From Francisellaceae bacterium UBA6186 (GTDB taxonomy: Bacteria > Pseudomonadota > Gammaproteobacteria > UBA6186 > Azoamicaceae): a DNA stretch of 6,221 bases. Shown in pieces: positions 1 through 5,608 of this stretch (positions are counted from its first letter, which is position 1; every line of letters starts with the position of its first letter). The position numbers and the translations under genes were made by a program. The notes below the pieces were generated by a model. It did no database searches. It was given only the letters and a program-made list of their open reading frames with translations, and was not told the DNA's origin. The stretch is from positions 1 through 6,221 of the forward strand of contig DITK01000044.1 of the NCBI GenBank assembly GCA_002422785.1, given 5' to 3'.

Positions 1-579
1 ATCAATAGAAATTTGGTTATCATCCCAAAATAAAATTAATTTATTTAATCCCCAAATACCGGCCAAAGAGCACACTTCATGAGAGATACCCTCCATTAAA
101 CAACCATCTCCAGCAAAACAATAAGTATAATGATCAATAATATTAAAATTTTCTTGATTAAATGTTTTAGCTAATAGTTGTTCAGCTAAAGCCATACCGA
201 CGGCCATTCCTATGCCTTGCCCTAAAGGACCAGTTGTCGCCTCAACACCTGGAGTTATTTGATATTCAGGATGACCAGGAGTTTTAGAATGTAATTGCCT
301 AAATTGTTGTAGATCCTTGATAGTTATATTATACCCAGAAAGGTGCAATAACGCATATTGCAGCATGCTACCGTGACCATTAGATAATATAAATCGATCT
401 CGATTGATCCAGTTTGGGTTATTTGGGTTATGGGATAAAAAATCATTCCATAGCACTTCCGCAATGTCGGCCATCCCCATTGGCATGCCAGGATGACCAC
501 TCTTAGCAAGCTCTACTGCATCTATACTTAAAAAACGCAATGCATTTGCTAAATTTTTTTTGCTTAGCTTATAAAACAT
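1..579 (-). CDS. tkt: Transketolase, N-terminal part (cut by left window edge)
   Basis: Transketolase moves two-carbon ketol units between sugar phosphates in the non-oxidative pentose phosphate pathway; it is a cytosolic thiamine-diphosphate (ThDP) and Mg2+ dependent homodimer. The visible 193 residues follow E. coli TktA almost without gaps. The sequence shows SGHPGMPMG (residues 27-35, with the family's His29), DRFILSNGHGSM (61-72), HSKTPGHPE (97-105), GVEATTGPLGQG (111-122) and the ThDP/metal-binding stretch GDGCLMEGISHE (158-169), ending in WDDNQISID. This is the front of the PP domain; the Pyr and C-terminal domains, roughly 470 more residues in a normal family member, lie beyond the left edge. 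The ATG at 579 gives the usual N-terminus, and a weak AGGT lies 11 bases upstream. It diverges from the transporter gene across only 15 bases. No key residue in the visible part is missing. Confidence 0.97.
   Translation of the reverse strand, partial: MFYKLSKKNLANALRFLSIDAVELAKSGHPGMPMGMADIAEVLWNDFLSHNPNNPNWINRDRFILSNGHGSMLQYALLHLSGYNITIKDLQQFRQLHSKTPGHPEYQITPGVEATTGPLGQGIGMAVGMALAEQLLAKTFNQENFNIIDHYTYCFAGDGCLMEGISHEVCSLAGIWGLNKLILFWDDNQISID
546..575 (+). promoter_or_regulatory. Possible promoter for the transporter-rsmE-ruvX run, inside tkt
   Basis: TTGCTA (546-551) and TATAAA (570-575) are 18 bases apart on the plus strand and would start transcription near 582, about 13 bases before the transporter ATG at 595. 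Because the divergent genes are only 15 bases apart, a promoter for this strand must lie inside the start of tkt. The -35 match is poor and the composition is AT-rich, so support is weak. Confidence 0.22.
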
Positions 580-594
580 GTTAGTATTTTACCT

Positions 595-1536
595 ATGTTA
601 ATGTCTATTACAAGAAAATCAACAACTTTATTTCAACCACTAAATTATCAACTACTAGTTGGTATTTTTTGGAAAATTTTATCTTGTGCGGCTTTTGCTG
701 GCGTAAATATTATAGTGCGTTATTTGTCGGGCTCAAGTTTACCCATAGAACAACAGTTACCTAGCTGTGTAATTATGTTGTTTCAAAATATAATTGGCAC
801 TATATTGCTATTGCCATTTATTTATAAAACAACCGGTAATTTTAATATATTTAACAGCTTAATGTCATCTAAACATTTATTGTTGCAAATTGTTCGCATA
901 GTTACTGCAATTGTTGGTATTTTATTATGGTATATAAGTCTTGCAAAAATACCAGTAACCCAAGTGGTGGCCATAAGCTTTCTGTCTCCCATGTTGACAT
1001 TTGTTGGAGCGATTATACTATTAAGAGAAAGATTAAATATTAACAAATCTATTGCAACCATATTAAGTTTAATTGGCGGATTTTTAATTAGCAGACCAGA
1101 TTTGGCAATAATAAATAAATTTTCTAGCTGGGATGCAATATTTCCAATTGCTGCGGCACTAACGTTTGCTGTAGATAAATTAATCACTAAAAAAATTTTA
1201 TTACAGCAAGAATGCCCAAAACTTATTACTGTTTATTTATTATTATTTACCTCTCCTATATGTTTAATTTATGTATTACTTACAAATTCCTGGGTTTTAC
1301 CTGTGTCTTCCAATATTTTACCCTTATTGTTATTAGGTTTTTTAGGAACTGTTGCACATTTTTCTTTTAATAAATCTCTAGAAACATCAGAAATAACTTT
1401 AATTATGCCATATGGTATTTCTAAAATTATTTTTAGCTCTATTTTGAGCTATTTAGTTTTCGCAGAAATACCTGAAACTTTCAGCATGTGGATAGGAATT
1501 GTAATAATATCTATCAGTACTATTTTGTTAATATAA
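595..1536 (+). CDS. EamA/DMT-superfamily inner-membrane transporter
   Basis: This is a 313-residue, very hydrophobic protein with about ten membrane segments, near residues 20-42, 57-77, 94-115, 121-143, 152-166, 180-197, 209-229, 241-258, 267-290 and 297-313. This is the 5+5 arrangement of two EamA repeats in the drug/metabolite transporter superfamily. Typical features are the KIPVTQVVAISFLSPM stretch (118-133), where helix 4 follows a short loop, the GAIILLRERLN end of helix 4 (138-148), and the matching PYGISKIIFSSILSYLVFAE in the second repeat (272-291). Relatives export or import amino acids, nucleotides or S-adenosylmethionine; the substrate cannot be read from this sequence. The protein ends right after the last helix, without the usual short cytoplasmic tail. 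No clear ribosome-binding site precedes the ATG at 595; an in-frame ATG at 601 is equally possible. rsmE follows after 31 bases, suggesting co-transcription. Confidence 0.88.
   Translation: MLMSITRKSTTLFQPLNYQLLVGIFWKILSCAAFAGVNIIVRYLSGSSLPIEQQLPSCVIMLFQNIIGTILLLPFIYKTTGNFNIFNSLMSSKHLLLQIVRIVTAIVGILLWYISLAKIPVTQVVAISFLSPMLTFVGAIILLRERLNINKSIATILSLIGGFLISRPDLAIINKFSSWDAIFPIAAALTFAVDKLITKKILLQQECPKLITVYLLLFTSPICLIYVLLTNSWVLPVSSNILPLLLLGFLGTVAHFSFNKSLETSEITLIMPYGISKIIFSSILSYLVFAEIPETFSMWIGIVIISISTILLI
607..636 (-). promoter_or_regulatory. Possible sigma-70 promoter for tkt, inside the divergent transporter gene
   Basis: Read on the minus strand, TTGAAA (complement of 631-636) and TGTAAT (complement of 607-612) are separated by 18 bases, each one mismatch from consensus. 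Transcription would start near 600 and give a leader of about 20 bases carrying the weak AGGT before the tkt ATG. In such AT-rich DNA chance matches are common, so this is a candidate only. Confidence 0.3.
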
Positions 1537-1567
1537 TTTTTTAAGCAATTAAATATGGAAAAATTAA

Positions 1568-2320
1568 ATGCATATTTTTAGATTTTTCGAAAATGAAAAA
1601 TTTATAGTGAATAATACATACTGTTTAACGCAACAAAACAGTCATAAAATTATTAATGTACTAAGATTGGGAATAGACGATCAAATATACCTATTCAATA
1701 ACACCAACACAGAATTTATAGCTAAAATAATCGCTATTAATCGTACAACAAGATCTAAAATTGTCGAGATAATAATCTTACAAGCTAATTATAAAAATTT
1801 GGAATCAGATCTTAAAATTCATGTGGCACAAGCAATAGCTAAACACGACAATATGGATTGGATCATTCAAAAATCAACAGAACTTGGAGCAGATCAAATT
1901 ACTCCAATAATAACCAAAAGAACTATAAAAAAAATCTCTAACCAACAACCAAAAAAAATACTACATTGGCAATCCATAGCAACAGAGGCTTGCGCCCAAT
2001 GTGGCAGAAATATTGTACCAACTATAAACCAAATTATGTATTTTGATGATTTTATCACCATCAACCAGTCTGTCGATATGAGCCAAAAATTTATTTTATC
2101 TCCGGCGCCATCCGCCAGCATTGTTACTAATAATTATGATTTTTCTGCCAAAAAAATTATGTTGATTATCGGGCCAGAAGGAGGTTTTAGCGATGAAGAA
2201 TTAAAATTTGCTAACCGCCAACAATTTGTACCATTAACTTTTGGGCCAAGGACACTGCGTACCGAAACTGCAGCAATTACAGCCATAAGTATCCTACAAT
2301 CAAAATATGGAGATTTATAA
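1568..2320 (+). CDS. rsmE: 16S rRNA (uracil(1498)-N(3))-methyltransferase RsmE
   Basis: RsmE uses S-adenosylmethionine to methylate N3 of U1498 in helix 44 of 16S rRNA, acting on the assembled 30S subunit in the cytosol. The 250-residue length is normal for the family. An N-terminal PUA-like RNA-binding domain holds the HKIINVLRLGIDD stretch (26-38). The C-terminal SPOUT (trefoil-knot) domain has MDWIIQKSTELGADQ (96-110), the IATEACAQCGR motif (137-147), IGPEGGFSDEE (201-211) and GPRTLRTETA (226-235), the last two forming the SAM-binding knot. All expected motifs are intact. The ATG at 1568 is preceded by GGAAA about six bases upstream and gives the usual N-terminus. It lies 31 bases after the transporter gene, and its end overlaps or abuts ruvX, so the three genes probably share a transcript. 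In E. coli gshB and yqgE sit between rsmE and ruvX; here they are absent. Confidence 0.96.
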   Translation: MHIFRFFENEKFIVNNTYCLTQQNSHKIINVLRLGIDDQIYLFNNTNTEFIAKIIAINRTTRSKIVEIIILQANYKNLESDLKIHVAQAIAKHDNMDWIIQKSTELGADQITPIITKRTIKKISNQQPKKILHWQSIATEACAQCGRNIVPTINQIMYFDDFITINQSVDMSQKFILSPAPSASIVTNNYDFSAKKIMLIIGPEGGFSDEELKFANRQQFVPLTFGPRTLRTETAAITAISILQSKYGDL

Positions 2321-2333
2321 TATTTTGCATAAT

Positions 2334-2768
2334 ATGTCTTCTATTCAACCAAATCAAATAATATTAGGCTTTGACTTTGGAACTAAATATATTGGGGTGG
2401 CAGTAGGACAAACCACTACCAATACAGCACGACCCTTAACTTGTTTAAAAATTAATAACCTTAATATCAATTGGCAAGATATAGATCAATTAATACAATC
2501 CTGGGCTCCTAAACAATTAATTGTTGGCATTCCAGTAGACATGCAGGGCAAAAAACAATCTACCACTTATCAATGCTTACATTTTCATCAACAATTACAA
2601 CAAAGATATAATTTACCAACTCATAAAGTGGATGAAAGGCTTAGCACTTGGGAAGCTAAAAAAAAATTATCTGCTCTACAAAAATTTAAATTTTCTAACA
2701 AAGAATTACTACAAATTAACGCCACCGCCGCAGCTATTTTAGTGGAGCAGTGGCTTAATGAACTATGA
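2334..2768 (+). CDS. ruvX: RuvX/YqgF-family RNase H-fold protein (pre-16S rRNA nuclease)
   Basis: RuvX/YqgF is a small RuvC-like protein with an RNase H fold, implicated in 5' maturation of 16S rRNA and in some species in Holliday-junction resolution. Visible motifs are LGFDFGTKYIGVAVG with the first acidic residue (Asp14, counting from 2334), LIVGIPVDMQGKKQ in the middle, and VDERLSTWEA with Glu101. The third conserved block, usually a (V/I)D..AA motif, reads INATAAAILVEQW, so the expected Asp is Asn129 (codon AAC, 2718-2720). The start is uncertain. An ATG at 2307 overlaps rsmE by 14 bases and adds nine residues. A TTG at 2325 has GGAGA 11 bases upstream (2309-2313). The ATG at 2334 gives the N-terminus most like the family but lacks a clear ribosome-binding site. 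The length of 144 residues is normal. The gene is probably translated from the rsmE transcript. Confidence 0.94.
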   Translation: MSSIQPNQIILGFDFGTKYIGVAVGQTTTNTARPLTCLKINNLNINWQDIDQLIQSWAPKQLIVGIPVDMQGKKQSTTYQCLHFHQQLQQRYNLPTHKVDERLSTWEAKKKLSALQKFKFSNKELLQINATAAAILVEQWLNEL

Positions 2769-2790
2769 TTTATTATAAAATAAAGTTATC

Positions 2791-2819
2791 TAGACATTTA
2801 ATATAGCTAACATTATTAA
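2791..2819 (+). promoter_or_regulatory. Possible promoter for the 97-residue gene
   Basis: TAGACA (2791-2796) and TATTAA (2814-2819) are 17 bases apart, which would start transcription near 2826, about 30 bases before the ATG at 2857. The gap after ruvX (88 bases) is long enough for a separate promoter. The match is moderate and in AT-rich sequence, so it is tentative. Confidence 0.3.
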
Positions 2820-2843
2820 TTTATTGTATTATATTAATCGTAT

Positions 2844-2849
2844 AGAGGT
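2844..2849 (+). promoter_or_regulatory. Shine-Dalgarno site that sets the start of the 97-residue gene
   Basis: AGAGGT sits seven bases before the ATG at 2857. Most other genes here have weak or no such site, so this one is the main reason to prefer the 2857 start over the upstream TTG at 2824. Confidence 0.65.
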
Positions 2850-2856
2850 AATTGAT

Positions 2857-3150
2857 ATGGAACATATTAAACAAATTATCAAAACTAGTTTGCTGCTAAG
2901 GCTGCTGGATATTCAAGAATTTTTCACCCATCAGTGGCTGATCTCCAATCCTAACGATAATAAAAAACTTTCTGAGCTAATTAATATAAGAAAAAAACAA
3001 TTATACCTCAAAGAATTAATTATTAAAGAAGATGACGAATTTGAAGGTTCAGCTGGTGGTGGACGAGGAACTATAAAAGGTTTACGCGCTAAAGATGATC
3101 CAAACATTAGAAATAAAGGTAATTCTGCCAGGAAAATGACTAGAAGGTAA
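2857..3150 (+). CDS. Small hypothetical protein with Gly/Lys/Arg-rich tail
   Basis: I do not recognise this 97-residue protein. The ATG at 2857 is preferred because AGAGGT (2844-2849) lies seven bases upstream, the best ribosome-binding site in the window; the frame could also open at a TTG at 2824, but nothing supports that. Residues 1-55 look helical, with a leucine-rich stretch (IIKTSLLLRLLDIQEFF, 7-23) that is too polar around it for a sure membrane helix. A short acidic patch follows (KEDDEFE, 57-63), then a glycine run (SAGGGRG, 65-71) and a basic, probably disordered end (K and R in about a third of residues 70-97, finishing KMTRR). There is no signal peptide, cysteine or known motif. 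It lies between ruvX and the convergent hemW. The basic tail could bind nucleic acid or a ribosome, but that is only a guess. The good ribosome-binding site and clean frame make it likely to be a real gene. Confidence 0.75.
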   Translation: MEHIKQIIKTSLLLRLLDIQEFFTHQWLISNPNDNKKLSELINIRKKQLYLKELIIKEDDEFEGSAGGGRGTIKGLRAKDDPNIRNKGNSARKMTRR

Positions 3151-3192
3151 CTTGTTGTTGCTTGGCTTAAACATTATGTAATTCATTTTCAT

Positions 3193-4362
3193 TTAAACAA
3201 ACAATTCTTGCAAATTATTTAAAAATCTTCTACCCAATAATGTTGGCTTGATGTTATTGCCATCTATTTCTAATAAATTTTTGCTAATAGCAATATTTAA
3301 TCCTGGTTGAATATCACTCAATTGACAAGATGTTTTTTTTAAAAAATCTTCTTTTAAAAATCCTTGCTGCAACCTTAAATTATTAAGCATAAATTCAAAA
3401 ATAATATCTTTTTTAGTTATTATGTTGCAACTTGAGATGGCTGAATTATTCAAACTATCTAAGTATTCTTTCGGGTTTTTAATTTTTATTAATCTATTTA
3501 TTTCCATAACATTTTGAGTAACATTCTTTTGCTTGAAATTAGTAATTTTACTATGAGCACCTGGACCTATCCCTAAATAATCACCATATTGCCAATAATT
3601 TAAATTGTGCCGACAAAAATAATTTTCTTTGGCAAACGCCGATATTTCATAATTGATATAATTTTTATTTGCCAATATATTTAATCCAGCATTATATATT
3701 TCCCAAATGATATCTTCGTCAGGCAATACTGGTGGACAATGATAAAACCAAGTATTTTGCTCCATAGTTAATTGATACCAAGAAAGATGTGGTGGAGAAA
3801 AAGATAATGCTAACTTTAAATCGTATAATGCATCATTTATATTCTGATTGGGCAAACCATACATTAAATCTATATTAAAACTATTAAACTTAGTTTTGAT
3901 TATATTATCTAAAGTTGTTTTGATATCACAAGACTTATGAACTCGACCTAAAATTTTTAATTTATCATCCTGAAAACTTTGCGCCCCCACAGAAACTCTA
4001 GTTATACCAGACGTTTTATAGCTGTACATACTATCCTGTTCTACTGCCCCTGGATTTACTTCTAAAGTTATTTCTAAATCTCGAGGAAAAGCAAAGATTT
4101 TATTTATATGATTTAAAATGGTAGCTATAGATTTGGCAGACAATAAGCTAGGCGTTCCTCCGCCAAAAAAAATGCTAGTTAATCTCGTTTTGCCAGATCT
4201 TGATAAAAATTGCAAACTAGCATCAAAATCTATTAACAGCCTTGCTATATATTGTTGTTCTGGGATTTTTTTGTTAATAGCATGAGAATTAAAATCACAA
4301 TAATAACATTTTTTAACGCACCAAGGAAAATGGATATAAATACTAAATGTATCTTCAATCAT
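3193..4362 (-). CDS. hemW: Heme chaperone HemW (radical SAM family, formerly coproporphyrinogen-III-oxidase-like)
   Basis: HemW is a radical-SAM-family protein related to HemN that binds heme and is thought to hand it to membrane cytochromes; it is not an active coproporphyrinogen oxidase. The 389-residue length is typical. IHFPWCVKKCYYCDFNSH (10-27) holds the CxxxCxxC iron-sulfur motif (Cys15, Cys19, Cys22) without the extra fourth cysteine of true HemN. FFGGGTPSLL (65-74) is the SAM-binding glycine motif, followed by LEVNPGAVE and SVGAQSF. CRHNLNYWQYGDYLGIGPGAHS (250-271) contains the HNxxYW signature of HemW, with His252 a likely heme ligand. The C-terminal HemN_C domain ends near 389. The ATG at 4362 gives the expected N-terminus just ahead of the FeS motif, but its ribosome-binding site is weak. 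It is convergent with the 97-residue gene (42 bases between stops) and divergent from pilT (141 bases). Confidence 0.96.
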   Translation of the reverse strand: MIEDTFSIYIHFPWCVKKCYYCDFNSHAINKKIPEQQYIARLLIDFDASLQFLSRSGKTRLTSIFFGGGTPSLLSAKSIATILNHINKIFAFPRDLEITLEVNPGAVEQDSMYSYKTSGITRVSVGAQSFQDDKLKILGRVHKSCDIKTTLDNIIKTKFNSFNIDLMYGLPNQNINDALYDLKLALSFSPPHLSWYQLTMEQNTWFYHCPPVLPDEDIIWEIYNAGLNILANKNYINYEISAFAKENYFCRHNLNYWQYGDYLGIGPGAHSKITNFKQKNVTQNVMEINRLIKIKNPKEYLDSLNNSAISSCNIITKKDIIFEFMLNNLRLQQGFLKEDFLKKTSCQLSDIQPGLNIAISKNLLEIDGNNIKPTLLGRRFLNNLQELFV

Positions 4363-4407
4363 GTGATTACACTAAAAATACTATGTAATATATTAAAAGC
4401 CGTATTT

Positions 4408-4413
4408 ATCATA
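4408..4413 (-). promoter_or_regulatory. Possible -10 element for hemW
   Basis: Read on the minus strand this is TATGAT, one mismatch from the sigma-70 consensus, 45 bases upstream of the hemW ATG. The matching -35 position falls in the T-run made by the poly-A tract (4430-4438) and is a poor match, so activity is uncertain. Confidence 0.3.
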
Positions 4414-4455
4414 TAAGATGCATTGGTCGAAAAAAAAAGTAAATAAGTGCTAAGT

Positions 4456-4483
4456 TTAACATAACATTAATAAGATTTAAAAT
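4456..4483 (+). promoter_or_regulatory. Possible sigma-70 promoter for pilT-pilU
   Basis: TTAACA (4456-4461) and TAAAAT (4478-4483) are 16 bases apart, each one mismatch from consensus. Transcription would begin near 4490, leaving a very short leader in which AAGG (4492-4495) lies eight bases before the pilT ATG at 4504. The short leader is a mild argument against; overlapping AT-rich alternatives such as TAAGAT at 4471-4476 exist. Confidence 0.35.
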
Positions 4484-4503
4484 AAGCAAACAAGGCTGAC
4501 ATT

Positions 4504-5574
4504 ATGGACATAACAGAATTATTAGCTTTTACCGTAAAAAATCATGCTTCAGATTTACATTTGTCGGCGGGGATGCCTCCTGTTATGCGGGTTGACGGGG
4601 ACATTCGCAAATTAGACATGCCTGCTATCGAACATAAAGAAGTTCACGCTTTGTTATACGATATTATGAACGATAAGCAACGTAGATCTTATGATCAAGA
4701 TTTAGAAATAGACTTTTCTTTTGAAGTGCCAAATTTAGCTAGATTTCGTGTAAATGCTTTTAACCATCATAGAGGGGCAGGCGGTGTATTTAGAACTATT
4801 CCATCTAAAGTTTTAAGCTTAGAGGCACTAAATTGCCCTGATATATTTAAAGAAATATCAGACACACCTAGAGGATTAATCTTAGTAACCGGACCTACTG
4901 GTAGCGGTAAAAGTACGACTTTGGCGGCAATGGTAGATTATATCAATACTAATAAACATCATCATATTTTAACCATAGAAGATCCAATAGAATTCGTACA
5001 TCTTAGCAAAAGAAGCTTAGTGTCACAACGGGAAATACATCGAGATACTATGGGATTTACCGAAGCTCTTAAATCTGCATTACGAGAAGATCCGGACGTT
5101 ATTTTGGTTGGTGAATTACGTGAATTAGAAACTATTAGACTGGCATTAACGGCTTCAGAAACTGGTCACTTGGTTTTTGGAACCCTACACACAACATCCG
5201 CTGCTAAAACTATAAATCGTATTGTCGACGTATTTCCAGGAGCTGAAAAAGATATAGTACGTACCATGCTTTCTGATTCGATTCGAGCGGTAATATCGCA
5301 AACGCTATTACCAAAACAACCTTCTGGTCGGATAGCAGTTCATGAAATAATGATCGGTATTTCATCAATTCGTAATTTAATTAGAGAAAACAAAATAGCA
5401 CAAATGTATTCTGTAATACAAACGGGTAAAGCTGTTGGCATGCAAACTTTAGATCAAGCTTTACAACAATTAGTAGACCGGGGCGAAATAGATCCTAAAA
5501 CCGCTAGAACTAAGGCTGAAAATAAAGATCTATTTAGAGTAAAAGATGATAAAAATTCTAAAAATGAAGAATAA
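4504..5574 (+). CDS. pilT: Type IV pilus retraction ATPase PilT
   Basis: PilT is the hexameric cytoplasmic ATPase that powers depolymerisation and retraction of type IV pili, giving twitching motility and DNA uptake. The 356 residues compare with about 344 in Pseudomonas. The N-terminal PAS-like domain carries ASDLHLSAGMPPVMRVDG (15-32) and RFRVNAF (80-86). The RecA-like domain has Walker A GPTGSGKST (130-138), the Asp box TIEDPIEF (157-164), REDPDVILVGELRELET around Walker B (194-210, with Glu204), the His box GHLVFGTLHTTSA (221-233), and the PilT-specific IRNLIRE retraction motif (289-295). The usual RD after Walker B is R206-E207. The end (after about 343) is a charged Lys/Asp/Glu tail. 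The ATG at 4504 has AAGG eight bases upstream and starts exactly where the family does. pilU follows after 34 bases, almost certainly on the same transcript. Codons seem slightly richer in G+C than in neighbouring genes, as is common for conserved genes. Confidence 0.97.
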   Translation: MDITELLAFTVKNHASDLHLSAGMPPVMRVDGDIRKLDMPAIEHKEVHALLYDIMNDKQRRSYDQDLEIDFSFEVPNLARFRVNAFNHHRGAGGVFRTIPSKVLSLEALNCPDIFKEISDTPRGLILVTGPTGSGKSTTLAAMVDYINTNKHHHILTIEDPIEFVHLSKRSLVSQREIHRDTMGFTEALKSALREDPDVILVGELRELETIRLALTASETGHLVFGTLHTTSAAKTINRIVDVFPGAEKDIVRTMLSDSIRAVISQTLLPKQPSGRIAVHEIMIGISSIRNLIRENKIAQMYSVIQTGKAVGMQTLDQALQQLVDRGEIDPKTARTKAENKDLFRVKDDKNSKNEE

Positions 5575-5608
5575 ACATTTAATAAACCTCATCATATAGA
5601 GAAAATTT

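Larger units (their letters stand above)
4363..4503. promoter_or_regulatory. Divergent promoter region between hemW and pilT
   Basis: This 141-base gap is the longest gene-free stretch in the window and must hold start signals for both hemW and pilT. It is AT-rich, contains a run of nine A's (4430-4438), and shows a promoter candidate on each strand (listed separately). I see no convincing operator palindrome, riboswitch or small RNA gene in it. Confidence 0.55.

Noticed and set aside
324..509. Minus-strand open frame of 61 codons
   Set aside because: It lies inside tkt in another frame of the same strand, and the tkt frame carries unmistakable family motifs.
822..1187. Minus-strand open frame of 121 codons
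   Set aside because: It is antisense to the transporter gene, whose ten-helix pattern explains the sequence; it shows no motif or ribosome-binding site of its own.
1894..2121. Minus-strand open frame of 75 codons with hydrophobic stretches
   Set aside because: It is antisense to the SPOUT domain of rsmE; the hydrophobicity follows from the complement of A-rich codons.
2769..2784. Perfect six-base inverted repeat (TTTATT/AATAAA, four-base loop) just after ruvX
   Set aside because: The stem is entirely A/T, so it would be unstable, and no U-run follows; it is expected by chance at this composition and is not called as a terminator.
3151..3192. Search for a shared terminator between the convergent small gene and hemW
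   Set aside because: Only a five-base TTAAA/TTTAA pairing with a long loop is visible; there is no G+C-rich stem with a T-run on either strand.
3193..4362. Annotation as HemN (oxygen-independent coproporphyrinogen III oxidase)
   Set aside because: It has only the three cysteines of CxxxCxxC, the HNxxYW signature and a length near 380-390, all typical of HemW; HemN is longer and has a fourth nearby cysteine.
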